Below are positions 11,091 to 23,319 of a stretch of DNA of 64,000 nucleotides, piece by piece. Both the position numbers and the translations under genes were made by a program. This DNA comes from Corythucha ciliata (Eukaryota; Arthropoda; Insecta; Hemiptera; Tingidae): assembly GCA_038030265.1 (NCBI GenBank), contig CM075943.1, forward strand, positions 16,678,001-16,742,000. The letters run 5' to 3'. Position 1 is the stretch's first letter, and every line of letters begins with the position of its first letter. The notes beneath the pieces are model-generated. The model worked only from the letters and a program-made list of their open reading frames with translations. It was not told the DNA's origin and searched no databases.

Positions 11091-11289
11091 AAACATAACC
11101 TGACACAACGATTACAGCCCCCCGCGAGAAGAAACCTGTCCATTTGGCGTCAAACATTATTGAGAGTGCCCCTGCTGTACACGTTGTAGTACACACAGTT
11201 ATTATCGCCGTGCCAGCCCTATAGACATTTGGAGCCCTCGGGCGAGTATTTCACCGGCCACCCCTCCCTCCCGATGATTAAATCCTCTT
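11091..11289. other. Non-repeat spacer
   Basis: No recognised feature. Confidence 0.35.
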
Positions 11290-11660
11290 ACCAATTTTTC
11301 CTCATTGTATCCGCTAATTACCGATTTTTCTACATTTAGAGTTTTCCCAATATTCGCCGAAATTAGCGCTTTTCTTGAATTTTATACGCGAATCAGCACT
11401 CTTTCCTCATTTTGCCGCGGATTAGCTATTTATTTATTTTTTTTTTTTTTTCATTTTTGGCCGCGAAGTTGCGTTCAGAAGCCATAAATTGGCGTTTCCT
11501 TCATTTCATCCGCGATACAATCCATTAGCACGTAGCCTTAATTTTAGCAGCGGATTAATAGTTTTTTTCACTTTTAAACATGAATTTGCGCTGGTTCGCT
11601 CTTGAACACGCGAAGCCTCGAATTGGGTTTTTCGCAATTTTAGCGGCGAATTAGCGATCC
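11290..11660 (-). repeat. Family A repeat, reverse
   Basis: Units of the form TTTTCCTCATTTTGCCGCGG then ATTAGC. Includes the variant GGCCGCGAAGTTGCGTTCAG near 11459. This is the reverse of the A array at 7.9-10 kb. Confidence 0.75.
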
Positions 11661-11664
11661 AGGG

Positions 11665-11850
11665 TTGTTAAAAAACATGTTTTTTTTTCTATTTGGAACA
11701 AGCAAAATGTTTTTAATGTTTAAAACTTGTTTTTTTTGTTTAAAACTTGTTTTTTTTTGTTTAATACACCCTTTTGAATTTTTTATTTAAAAACGAGTTT
11801 TAAACAATTAAAATCATGTTTTAAAATAGCTATTTAAAAATGAAAACTGT
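11665..11850. repeat. AT-rich tandem GTTTAAAACTTG repeat
   Basis: Two adjacent copies of TTTAAAACTTGTTTTTTTTG (about 11718-11757), with GTTTAAAAC-type palindromic words either side. Low complexity, no coding. Confidence 0.7.
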
Positions 11851-12426
11851 TTCATACTACCAGTATTCGATATTTTGCTGACAACTAGGATTAGCACGAA
11901 GTAGAAAATGATCCCAGATGTCCGCTCAAGTGTCGCAGTGAAGTGTATGCATGCGGTTTGTAAATTCCGCATGCAGCGAAATAAAATTCGTACTCGTGGC
12001 TAGAAATTTGCCGCATCTTGTTGACGAGAATGTGGAAACCACGAATGCAAACACGCATAGGCCTGTCATACTCGGGCGGTGTGGCACTCGATCGCTCTCG
12101 TTGAGCAACATCATGAGGATAGGCGAGAAGATGAAAACGCGGATGAATGTTTGGACCGACGCTCGTTAGTATTTGAAAATCTTGTCATGAAAGCAAGCAA
12201 ATAAATTAAAGTTTTTACTATTCAAATTTTAGGGGCGCACTGCGTACCTTTGCCCTCATGGGCGTTCAGGTAGAAACCCAACACCTTCAGCAATTGCAAC
12301 ACAGGAACAGCTATTCAAAATTCTAAATTCTGATTGAGGTTTGAGCTCTTAAGCTCAGCTTAGTGTTAAACGGAACTTTAAACCCATATGGTCGACCCGA
12401 GCCCAGGCCTGATTCCCCTTCCTTTT
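11851..12426. other. Non-repeat sequence, nothing recognised
   Basis: Only frames of 62-72 codons on both strands, with no recognisable motif. Confidence 0.35.
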
Positions 12427-12572
12427 AAGCCGGATACACACATGCGGTACTTGCCAAGTAACTTTCAAAATATTCAATCAATTTCTAGCAATTGCCTAGA
12501 AACCAACCAGCTGAGAATTTCAAAAATGTGTTGTTCGTTACTTGGCAAGTACCGCATTTGTGTATCCGGCTT
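12427..12572. mobile_element. MITE-like inverted repeat, 36-bp arms
   Basis: Arms at 12427-12462 and 12537-12572 start AAGCCGGATACACACATGCG and are reverse complements with one mismatch. The 74-bp loop is AT-rich. The near-identity of the arms suggests it is younger than the surrounding arrays. Flanks contain TTTA-type sequence on both sides. Superfamily unassigned. Confidence 0.8.
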
Positions 12573-12820
12573 TAGAGAAAGAAAATGCATTTCACGAAAT
12601 TTTAGATGGCTATTATTTTAAAAAATGACTGAAGAAAGAACTTGCAATGCGTCCGCTGCTTTTCGTTCATATCTAGGTGAATCATCCTCTCCTCTGTCCC
12701 TCTTCCGTTTTCTCTGGACTGGCTTATACTCAACTCATCAGGACAGGCTTATACTCAATTAAGCAACTCATCAGGAGCGTATTTACGTGCTCGTTGTTAG
12801 TAATTAGCGAACTCAGCTTC
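12573..12820. other. Spacer with a short direct repeat
   Basis: GGCTTATACTCAA occurs twice (about 12720 and 12746), followed in both cases by an ACTCATCAGGA block. No gene seen. Confidence 0.45.
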
Positions 12821-12883
12821 GCCTCGATCGCCAAATGCAACTCGAGAGTAAAGTGACGCTTTCCTCACTCGTTGTGAAATATA
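12821..12883 (-). repeat. Dispersed repeat R3, reverse copy
   Basis: Reverse complement contains TTTCACAACGAGTGAGGAAA, GCGTCACTTTA, CTCGAGTTG and GCGATCGAGGC. This matches 25492-25560 almost word for word. Confidence 0.75.
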
Positions 12884-12899
12884 CTACATATTACACTTC

Positions 12900-13205
12900 A
12901 GCGCTTCTTCTCAATTTCATTGGTGAATTAGCGATTTCTATACATTTTAGCCTCAACTTTTCCCAATATTTGCCGTCAATTAGCGCATTTTCTTAACTTT
13001 AGTCGTGCATTTTTCTCACTTGAGCTCGCGAAGCTGCAAATTGGTGTTTTCGTAATTTTAGCGGTGAATACCGTTTTTCTCCACTTCATATAACCACGAA
13101 TTAGCGTTTTTGTAATTTTAGGGAATTACTGCTTTTTCTCAACCTTTTCCGTGAGTTCAGCTTCAGCTAATTTCATCAATTTTAGCCGCGATGTATCTTT
13201 TTTTC
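12900..13205 (-). repeat. Family A repeat, reverse
   Basis: About ten units such as TTTCTTAACTTTAGTCGTGC and TTTTGTAATTTTAGCGGTGA. Confidence 0.75.
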
Positions 13206-14597
13206 TCAATTCTTTCCTTAATCTGAGCCCCTCCCTCCATTCCAACAATTACATCGCTCCTGGGGCGTGTAATTGAGTTTGTGGAATTTTGTACAGATTT
13301 CACTATAGTTTGCCCATGCGATTCGATGTTATTTTTAATTTTCATGTTATCACTGATGTTAATTTTCTTTTAAAGGTCGCGAGGTTGCGGGCTTCCAGTT
13401 GCGTGCCGCTTGTGATGGAAAAACGATTAAAGTCACGCTTTTATGATAGTTTTCTACCGTGTGTTCCAGTTTGCTGAGCGGTGTAGAGTATTGCAAGCTC
13501 AGTAGCCGGAATCCAATGCTCTCACATTGCACTACTAGTATAGTTTTGGCTAGTTGCGCACTACATGAATAGCCTCGAATTTCTTGAACGCTTAGCACAA
13601 ATGGGAAAAGAGCTATATGTATATGGAACTATTTTTTACTTCATTGTTTTTATTCACTGATTGTGAATAAAGCGTGAATTAAATTTACATTATTAACTCC
13701 ATTTTTACCAATTAGAGCCATAATGACTGGCAAAATGTTTCTTTGTCCGGGTGGATCCAAGAAATCAATCAAATAAGTTTCCAGTTGTCGGATCGGAATG
13801 CTGCGCACGTATTTATTTACCACGTTGATTCTTCAGTCCGTGGAGATTGTACAATCTGGCGTAAGAAATTATTGTCAGGTTGTTTTTCCTTTTAAATTAC
13901 ATAGGTATATGTATATGTATACACTTAAGTTTGGCCCCTCGTGTACACTCTGAATCTGGCCAAGTCAAAGACATAACATGTGGGGAAGTGGGGTGGTGGA
14001 CAAAAAAGATCGGAAGAATCTTTTAATTGCTTTCACTTCCCTCCCCAACCCCGCTAGTCCACAATCGATATGTTGTTCCTCGAGTGCAGACAGGGAAGAG
14101 GGAGGGGGTATTATTCGAGACGAGAAGAGCTCACTGAAAAGAGACTTCGACGCCTTCGATATACACCCAAGAGGGAAGGCTACCGGACATGGTAAAAGAC
14201 AAACGAGACTGGACTCCCCCTCCTCCCCCGACGGCACAACCATGTTCCTTTAAAGCATTTAAAAAGAAGTACATAAAGCAAAAGAAGCTCGTCCTCGCGG
14301 GTTGACGGACGTTTTTCAAGCGTTGGATGAAGTTAGATAAGGTGTGGTGGCAAGGGGGGCATCTGCCATTTTCGTCAAACACTGCTCGAGGGGCAGCAGG
14401 TTTTTTTTTTCCTATACGGTCCCTCACCCTCGGTCTCTCGCCCTCGCGCTCCCTTTTTATCTTGGGACTTAAGAACAAGCTCTTCATCCCCCTCCCCACC
14501 CCTCACCATTAGGGACGCGGTTAATTACGGGAAGAGAAATCATTTTAGAGTTAAAAACACCTTAAGGGTCTTCAGTTCAGTTTGACAACTCGAGGTT

Positions 14598-14646
<49 letters not shown>

Positions 14647-16840
14647 CTTTTTTCTTATATGTATAGACAACGAAAAAAGGACCACAAAAGCGCGGTAGCG
14701 GAGAGGTTCTCCCCTCAACACCACCACCTGTTGAGGTCTCTTTGCTGTTCGAAAGGCAACCAAAGAAACTGAAATGGCAAGATCTGGCCGGCCGCGTAGA
14801 TAGCGAGAGGTGAGATAGAGGCAAAAGTTATTTTGAGTCGAGAGCACCACTTTAAAGGCCCTAACAGGCAAACGCCATTAATCAGCTGAAACGTTTATTA
14901 ATGAACAGAGGAGGAGCAAGCATGTTGAGCAGTGGGATGGGGGCGCGGCGGGTTCCCTTCCTCCTCATCGTCTTTCTTTCAACGTCGGGTTTAAGATTAG
15001 GCGAAGAGAGAATCACATCACTGAAGGGTGAAGGGGAGGACAACGAAATGCCATTGAGCTTGCAATGCAACTCGCTAAAGTACTTATTACAACCACCAAT
15101 CTCAATGCCCAGCAAAGATATAAAGGGGACAGGGGTAGGGGATAAAGTAAAGAGTCAGAAGAACTGGAGGGAAAGGGCTTTAAGCAAATAAAATGTGACA
15201 TTCGGTAGCAAATGGCATATACCTATTTTAATATTCATAGAGTAGATAGAAGGCTCTTATACTTTGGTAAATCCTTCTAAAGCCATTCTTCATATTTCTC
15301 GAGGCCCCCCTCGCATAGGGCGTGGGGGCACACTCTTTTAAATAATTCTCCATCGTCCCAAGGGATTATATAACAATAGTACTTGCTGTTTTATTATCCG
15401 TCTTCCTTCACAGCCAAACACCTCATCCTCAAAGGATGCATCACATGGCTGTAAAGGAAAAGAATCTGTTGAAGAAGGAAGGTGAATCTGAGGTGAACAG
15501 GATGAGAAGATACGAGGTGGGGGAGGAAGGCGAAGGAAAAGGAAAGGCCCCCGATGGTTGAAGTTGAACCCGCCGCAGTAAATCAAATTCTGTCTGTCCC
15601 TTGGGCCAAACTAGCCCCGCACTACCGAGGCTATCTCACTCGCTCTCAGCTTCTCCATAGCTTCCACCTACCTCACCATCACAAGAAAGTCCGGTCAGTT
15701 TTTATTTTCATATAGCAGGCAGCCTATCCACCACCAACAAACCCGTACTCGCACGAAAAACCTTTAGCCATCTGCCACAATACTGCCCCTCTGCCGTTTC
15801 TCAAAAAACCCACCACGGCTGGCAATCCACCGCTCTCACATCTCTGCTGTCACAATTTTCAGACCCCAAAACATTCCACAAACATTATTCTTCTGATGGT
15901 CATTACTTTGACACGTTTTTAACCTCATATCCCCCCCCCTCGCCACCACCACACACACACACTCTGGTGAAACACGCGGGAGCTATAAATCGCGAACAAA
16001 AAATAATAATAATAAATAAAAATTGACGATTAACGAACAATTACCAACAGTTTTACGAGTTTGATGAATCGATCTCTTGCCTAAGTTACACGAGCGTAAA
16101 TTTAACCCCCACCCACCTATCCATTCACAACAAACATTCCCACACTCTTATGTGCCGATACTAGCAATTATTTGTAATGAAAGCGGTCAGAAGTTGAAAA
16201 AAATAAATAAATAAAACAAAAAAGAAAAATACAAAAAATAAAACACCGCATAAATATAAAATATAGAGTGGATATTGCAAGCTAATTGGATGAATCGAGA
16301 GACCCCTACACGATAAATATAAGACTTATACGCCTAGCAGTAAGTGCACAGTAAATCACAAGGTTCATAAGTGAAAACAAAGAAATACATTTTCACGCCG
16401 TTCAGCGATATTTTTACGCGGCTTCCGCGAGTAAATTTGTTTCTCTTTCCAATTTCACACCATTCTGACACTATTGTACGTGTCGAGGACATTAAAAAGA
16501 AAGACCACGCGATGCGTGACAAGCTTGCCGAGGTTCTTAACGATTTATTATTATTATTTTTTTTTTTTGGTGCATGTTTGAGCTTGCGTTTGAAGGATAA
16601 AATAGAAAACAACATCTTGGATAGTATTTGCTTTCGTCCTCAACTTTGTCTTTTGTTATTTATTTGGCGAGGAAGGGCGCAGGGAAATGAAAAGGCCAAT
16701 TCCCGCGGTGAGGAGTGCCTATGGGCTCGCTGTTATGGGCGACTCCTGCCAGCTCCTAGTCCGGTTCTTACTATGCTGAATTGAGAAATGCAACCAATTC
16801 CACCAAAACGCCCATGTGAAGGGGCCCCTTCACCGCCCAT
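13206..16840. other. Unique island 2, no gene identified
   Basis: Array-free sequence with strong low-complexity content: a 48-T run at 14599-14646, T-run near 14401, CA repeats near 15948, AATA repeats near 16005 and 16205. Open frames reach 137 codons (16371-16784, plus) and 122 codons (14131-14499, minus). They overlap each other on opposite strands and show no domain, signal peptide or repeat of protein type. I find no exon chain I would defend. Confidence 0.4.
14599..14646. repeat. Poly-T tract (48 T)
   Basis: Uninterrupted T-run, the longest in the window. Poly-Lys frames on the minus strand derive from it. Confidence 0.95.
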
Positions 16841-16849
16841 TCAAGCCCA

Positions 16850-17240
16850 TGATCTGCTGTGGTTGTATCTTATGCTGTGCTTTGAGGTTCTAACTGTGGT
16901 TACAGCTTCTCTTAGTTGAAGCTTTGCAGTGGTTGGATCTTGTCTGTGGTTGGACCATTGCTGTGGTTGGACCATTGCTGTGGTTGGACCATTGCTGTGG
17001 TTGGACCATTGATGTGGTTTTTCATTTGTTGTGGGTGAACCTATTCTGCAGTTGAGCCTTTGCTGTGGTTAGATCTTCTTTGTGGTTGTATCTTTACTAT
17101 GGTTTGGAGCTTTGGTGTGGTATAGGGACTTTACGCTGTGCTTTGAGGTTCTAGTTGTGGTTACAGCTTAACTTGGTTGGAGCTTTGCTGAGGTTGAACC
17201 TTTCCTGATGCCACTGCTGTGGTTGGACCCTGGACCCGGT
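16850..17240 (+). repeat. Family F tandem repeat, forward
   Basis: Units of the type TGTGGTTGGACCATTGC. Four essentially identical 17-bp copies start at 16945, 16962, 16979 and 16996, flanked by more diverged units (TGTGGTTGTATC, TGTGGTTACAGC). The identical core suggests recent local amplification inside an older array. Confidence 0.9.
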
Positions 17241-17755
17241 CTGTTAACCACCGCCCTAGTCTTCCTATGGAAGACCTCGGTCCTACCTAGTCTTCCTATG
17301 GGGGGCTGGATTTCGGAAACCTGAGATGGTGGGAGAGGGGGGGCTCTGTAAAGGGACCCCATTGGATTCCAACTCATGGGCCCGAATATTCTCTCTACGA
17401 CACTGATAGCCCAGCAGCACGAGAAGCAGCAGAAGTGACTCATGAGTTGAATGCCAGGATGTACTGTGGTTGGGTCATTCCTGTTGTTGGCCCTTTGCGG
17501 GATATGGCTATGCGGGAACGTTCATTTTTGGTTAACTGAAAGAGCAAAGGGAGTTCCCCCCCCCCCCGGGCCACAACCACACAGTTAGGCCGCTTTTTCT
17601 TTGTCTCATTCTCTCTCGCAAACACACACACTCTATCACTCTCTCTCACTGGATAGCAGCGGAATGAGTCCTAAATGAGCCGACCACCAAAAGGAGCCAA
17701 TTCTGCAAATTGATATCTTGAAAGTGCCAGATCCGCGAAATTTATGGTTTTTGGG
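17241..17755. other. Non-repeat spacer
   Basis: Contains the direct repeat CCTAGTCTTCCTATGG (about 17256 and 17287) and a C-run near 17559. Ends with two weak C-like units. No gene recognised. Confidence 0.4.
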
Positions 17756-17759
17756 TTAG

Positions 17760-18500
17760 GTATAAGCCGCGATATTGCACTTTCTCCATTTTAACGGCAA
17801 ATTGGACTTTTTTCCTACACTTCAGCGCTTCTTCACAATTTCATCGGTGAATTAGCTATACATATTTGTCCCGCCATTTTAGCCCCGTGAATTTGCTATT
17901 TTCACCCATTTTAGTCTCAATTTAGCGATTTTTCTCAATTATTGCCGTAAATTATACCGTTTTTCTCTAATTGGCCACGAAATTGCCTCCGGAAACCGCG
18001 GCTAATCATTTTTTCAATTTTCTGTGAATTAGCAAATTTCCTCAAATTTTTCTACATTTCAGTCATGAATTAGAGTTTCCAGTTTTTCCGAATTTTTGCC
18101 GCGAAATACCGAAAGCTTTTCCTGAATTCAGCCGCGGATAAGCGTTTTTTTTTTCTATTTTTTGGCACGAACGTTACCTTTAGAAGCCGCGAATTGACGT
18201 TTTCTCCGTATAAAACCGCGAATTATAGCGTTTTTTTCACCATTATGGCTGTGGATTAGCGATTTATCTCCTTTTTAGCCGCGAATTTATGCAGTAATTT
18301 GTGGTTTTCCTGGTTTTTCATGAATTAGCACCTTTTGTTAATTTTAGCTGCGAATTAACGCTTATTCTCACAGTTTGCGCCATGAACTTGCCTTTAGAAG
18401 CCCACCTACTGCTAGCCTCTAATTGGCACTTTTTCTACACTTCAAACCGCGGAACCTTGAAGCAAAGTTTAGCCGCGAAGTAGCTAATTATTAATCTCTA
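17760..18500 (-). repeat. Family A array, reverse: left arm of a fold-back-like structure
   Basis: About 24 diverged units in the TTTCTCAATTTTAGCCGCGA orientation. Includes variant units GCCACGAAATTGCCTCCGGA (near 17980), one near 18168 and one near 18381. It abuts the forward array at 18500, so the two could pair as inverted arms. The junction sequence (GCTGATCCCCAGTTTCATTA) also occurs at 55150 and, partly, near 40850. Confidence 0.8.
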
Positions 18501-19760
18501 TTAGAGGGAATTCGCTGATCCCCAGTTTCATTAGGTCCTTAAACACTTATACATATAGCTGTTCTTGGGGCAACAACGCAGCAAAATTTTGGAAAAAGTT
18601 CTGATATTCGTAGCTAAAACTGTGAAAAAGCGTTCATTCGCGGTATCTCGATGAAACTTCCAGGCCAAATTGAGAAAACATCGCCACTTCATGGCTAAAA
18701 GGAAGAAAAAAACTCTGATTTGCTGTTCTTTGGTGAAATTTATAGGTGTCCCGGGGTTTTTGCTTTTTTGCAAGCGCGAAAAGGCAAGAAAAACCGCTAT
18801 TCAAGGCTATTGAAGTGAAAAAAAAATTGCATCTAATATTAAGAAAACAAACAAAAAACAAATAACACGAACAAACAATCAAAATGGCACAAATTCGGGG
18901 CTAAAATTTATAAAAATGGCAAATTCGCACTGAAATTGCAGAAAATCGCCCATTCGCAAATACAAAATATAAAATTCGCAGCTAAATTAGCGAAAACCGC
19001 TAATTCACGATTGAAATTTAGAAGAGTGGCTAATGAGCAGCTAAAATTGGGACAAACAATAATCCACGGCAAAATTATTGAGAAAATAACTGCTAAATTG
19101 AGTGAAATCGCTAGTTCAGTAATGAAATTGACAAAAAGAGCTAATTAGCGGCTCAAATTGGTACATTTTGATTCACGGACATAACTGAAATGCATTGCTA
19201 ATTAATTCGCGGATAAAATTGAGAAAAATCGCTAATTCATGGAAAAATTGGGGGAAACACGCTAATTCGCGGAATATGTCTAGAAAAACGCTGATTCGCG
19301 GATACAAATGAAAAAACTTTGATAATTCACAGCTAAAATTCATTGAAACGCTGATTGAAACGAAAATTCAGGAAAACACAAATCTGTGGCTTCTGGAGGC
19401 AAACTTCAGGCGTAAAACTGGCAAAAAATACTAATATGCTGCTGAAAGTGAAAACAAATTGATAATGCGGGTAAATTTTGTTCATGCACTGCTGATTTGC
19501 GACCAATACTGAGAAAAATTACTAATTAGCGCGGCTGAAACTAAGACAAAATTTAATTTGCAGCTCAAAGTGAGAAAAGGTATAATAATTCGCTGTTGAA
19601 TAGGTAAAAAATCGCTAATTTGCAGGAAAAATTGAGGAAAACTCCAATTCTTGGCAAAAATCAAGAAAAATCGCTAACATGGGATTTAATAACGCTGCTT
19701 CGCTGCTTCACCGCTAAAATTAAGAGAAAATGTGGTAATTTGCGGCTAAAATGGGGGGAA
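18500..19760 (+). repeat. Family A array, forward: right arm of a fold-back-like structure
   Basis: About 40 diverged forward units. 18515-18770 matches 55150-55470 in order: GATCCCCAGTTT, CTTGGGGCAA, GCGGTATCTCGATGAAACTT, GTGTCCCGG and TTTTTTGCAAGCGCGAAAAG. The similarity at these scattered unique points shows the whole block, not only the tandem unit, has been duplicated. Confidence 0.8.
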
Positions 19761-20240
19761 AATCCAATTTTCGGCAGTAATTGAAAACACACCAAGCCGT
19801 GGTATATCTGAGGGCAACTTCGGGGATAAAACTTTGAACCTCGACCGTTAAGTTTTGGTCTGGAACCGGCTGTGTTCCTCGGTTGAGCACATAGCCCGAG
19901 GGATTCATAATCCATTTTTCTGGGGTTAGAACGGTAGTTTTGAGAGAATGAGCCTGAAATGTGTGAGCTAGTCGGGGTTTGGGAGGTTCTTTTGATGCTT
20001 TTAGCAGTTTTAGCAAAAGTGTGACCGTAACTCCAATCCGCGCCTGTTTCGAGAGCGAGAACGAAGGCTCGAACCGGCTGGTGCTAAGCTATAATTTCAT
20101 TATATTACAAGCTTTTCAAGCTTCCAATGGTTATAACTATAATATATTAGTAGCGCAACAGGTGTGCTAGCCGCTACTGGTTCGAACTACGCGACAAGAA
20201 CGACTACTTGAAAGCAAGGCCTGTTCTAGTTCTGCAGTCT
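19761..20240. other. Non-repeat segment after the A array
   Basis: CGAACCGGCTGGTGCTAAGC (about 20070) faces GCTAGCCGCTACTGGTTCG (about 20166) as an imperfect inverted repeat, perhaps a decayed MITE. Frames of 63-98 codons, none recognised. Confidence 0.4.
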
Positions 20241-22850
20241 AATGAGAACGGGGTGCTCACTTGTAACCTCCCCCCCCCCTTCCATCATGTCACGTCTTCG
20301 TATCGCGTGCATTATAAATCTGAATCACGCTTTTTTCCATAACAAATAAAAGTGAACTCACGTGGGTTTACGAGGCAAAGAATATAACGTACAATATTAT
20401 CTTCGGCTTAACAAATGACGCACTTACCTGAAACAAAAGAAAAACGAAAACGTTAAGGACAATAAAAAATTAATGAAACAAGGCATTGGTATAGTGGTAG
20501 TTAAAGATAACAGGACAACGACTCCTTTCCATCCCTCTTCGGTCACTAAACCAGTAAATTCACATCCGCCCCTTTTATTTTAGTTTGAAGCAGCCAGTAC
20601 CGTACTATTGCCTCGTTGATGGTCGTTAAATCTTCATCAAAGTGACTCAGCCTTAAAATAAACTTCCAAATATTTGTCAGTCCTTAGCTGCTCTTGAGCG
20701 TTACATTATCGTGTCGAAAAAAAAGCAAATATAAACAGATTGCAACCAAAGTGCAGAAAACCACCCTCTTCGAATAAAAATTGTCCTTTAGCTGCCTTTA
20801 ATGCTATGCCCCCGAGAAATTTCAAACCACATTCTTCATAAATTAATAACCCCTCCCCCAATTCTCCTCCAACACCACCAGTCGTCGGTTCCGACACAGC
20901 GAAATAGCCCCCAACAATGAAAAACTTGTTTGACGACATATTTTAAATTCTTCCATGACGGACATAGTTTGTCCCTTTACTCTTTAAAGAGGACACCTTT
21001 GATCACCCTCCCTCCCCTTCCAGTCCCTTTTCAACCCAAAACAAATCTTCAAAAGTTAAAAGTGTCCCATTAGACCGTTTATATAAAAATTTAAATATAT
21101 CTTCCGCGAGCGGTGGGATACAGACAAATGAAAACAAACAGTAATTTATTCGTGTGAGAGAGATTTGTTTAGGAGGAGGCGAAAAGGGTGAGTGAGATAG
21201 AATGAATGAGGATGGGGGGGAGAAGTATACGGGGCCCTCTTTGAGTTTATTAAACCGCTATAAAACTCTCCTTGCGATGACGTGAAAGAGAAGGGCCGAA
21301 GGCCAAAGACTATTCTTTTTCAGAAAGAATATAAGCGAGAGGGGCGAAGAAGAGAAAAAAAAGGATGAGGAAGCGGAGGAGGAGGAGGAAGACGAAGAAG
21401 AACTTTGACTTCAATTTAATGCGTGTAAAAACTGTTAGCGTGAAGCCTTTCGCCCTCATATTATTTTCTCGCTGTTCCTCTCTCTCTTTTTCAAGCCTAC
21501 TTCTTTGGCTATGTGGGCTCTCATGCCAAATAACTTCGAAAATGGGGCACAAAAAATAATAATACATGGGCCAAAATTAAAAATCCGGTGGGAAGGGTCA
21601 GCTCCCCATTGAAGGATGTAAGGGTGAGGACGTTGAATGGTGGGGGTTATGATCCCTATAGGAAAATAATTAGCGGATTAGAATTCTTATCCATCCCAAT
21701 AGAGAGACAGCTATTTGGATTTAAATTTTACCCGCTTGTTATTTCAGTGTCAAATGCTCATTAGTGTTATAGTATGAGATAAGCTCTCGACAGCTCCCAG
21801 TTTAAAAAGAAAAAAAAAATCAGATCTCCATTTCATCAGAACCATTTCATCACTGAAGTAAAAAAGACAAAAACAAACACGAAATCTTCGTTGAAAACAC
21901 ATTTTTTCAACGTCGAAAGACGTTTTGGTGCCAAAATAGCCACATTTCTGGCTATATAACGTTAATTTGACAATCTGTCCAATCATCGGACTGTGGGGCA
22001 ACATTGTACCTTTATTGACATGACACATGGCGAATGTACGGCGTTTATGGACTGTGGAGTGAAACTGTCAATTCAGACCGGAAAAATCCCGACAATGTTG
22101 TTTTTCTGAGCTGCCCCCCCCCCCTGAATTTTTAAAAGGGCCACGAAATAGAAAACTTAAAATAGTCCACTAAACAGAAAATTTGCACCGTACATTTCTT
22201 TTTGGTTCAGTATGTTGTCATTCGCATATTTCAGGGTCAGAATTCCCACCAAATCGATGACCGAGTGAATCATTTATTTTTTGCCATTTCAAGGGTCGCT
22301 GATGGTCCCGTGGCGTGAGGCGTTACATGAAGGAAATCGGCTGATGCATTGTTCAATTAAGCGTTGACAGAAGGATTCATACATCACGTCCGGCTCAAAT
22401 CCGAAACACTTAATAAAGTCGTCAAAATTGGCGACGAACTGAACTAAAAAATAAAAAAACGACCTACGAAAAAAGGCCGCAGACCTTGGGGTTTCCCCAC
22501 GCGCGGAATCCGAAAATCCACACAGGGTTTCGACCGCACGAGGCGTTGAAAAAGGTTCACATTGCGATGCCGAAACAGAAGGGGTGCCCTATAGACTTCA
22601 GCTCAGTTGATATACTGATGAAGGCTTCAAGAGAAGAGAAAACTTTGTGCCACTGGCAGTGGGGTCTTCCTCCTGCCCCACGGTCTTCATATCTTGCGCG
22701 CCACACACTTCGACTGTGACGTCAAACTTCAGCGCATACGCTCTTCCTTCTTCCCTCCGTGGATTGGCACCCTCCGTGAATCATAAATGTGTATGTTGTA
22801 GTGGGGAGGGGAGGAGGGTAAGTGCCACCCTTCACGAAACCTCTATGAAT
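20241..22850. other. Unique island 3, no gene identified
   Basis: Array-free, with C/G runs (20270, 21214, 22114) and a GA-rich block near 21345-21400. The largest frame is 22647-23150 (167 codons, plus), running from this island into F repeat and beyond. It has no recognisable domain and overlaps two other frames of similar size. I treat none as a gene. Confidence 0.4.
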
Positions 22851-22854
22851 AGCC

Positions 22855-22940
22855 AAGTTTTGTGGTTAGAGCTTTTTGTGTTTGCAGCTGTGGTTAGAGC
22901 TGCACTTTGTGTGGTAAGAACTTCTTGTGATTTGACCATT
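22855..22940 (+). repeat. Family F fragment, forward
   Basis: TGTGGTTAGAGC occurs twice, with TGTGGTAAGAAC and other diverged units. Confidence 0.6.
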
Positions 22941-23319
22941 TCATGGTTTCATGGCCCATTCCTCGGCCTGAAAGCTGTGAGTTGCATCTCAAAAACTCAT
23001 TATGCCCACAGAAATGGACTATCGAGAGTCGATCACCGCGAGTTGATCGAAAAATTTTCGCGCGAATCTCTCAATCGAAATTCACTCATCGGACGATGTG
23101 TATCGCACCTAAAACTGACTACGCATACTCAGGAAACTCTCATACTTTAACCACAGAGTCTGAATTTCCAAGTTACAAACTGGTAAATTGTCCCCAAAAA
23201 TCGACTATCCAAAACCAAAACGATTCTTTTCCTACAGAAGCCCTAAAAGAGGTCATTAAATTACAGTGCCAGCCAGTCGCCCCCCGGGCGAATCTTTCAA
23301 CAGCGCCCCTAATAAGCCA
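22941..23319. other. Mixed spacer before A array
   Basis: Words such as ATCGACTATC and AACTGACTA recur, suggesting a very diverged B-like array. Nothing coding is supported. Confidence 0.35.

Noticed and set aside
14540..14871. Lys-rich minus-strand frames of 94-99 codons
   Set aside because: They are translations of the 48-T tract.
20487..20497. TGGTATAGTGG, like a tRNA or SINE box A
   Set aside because: No box B and no cloverleaf downstream.
22647..23150. 167-codon open frame, plus strand (longest in window)
   Set aside because: Runs across a family F fragment and diverged repeat, overlaps two other frames of similar length, no recognisable motif.
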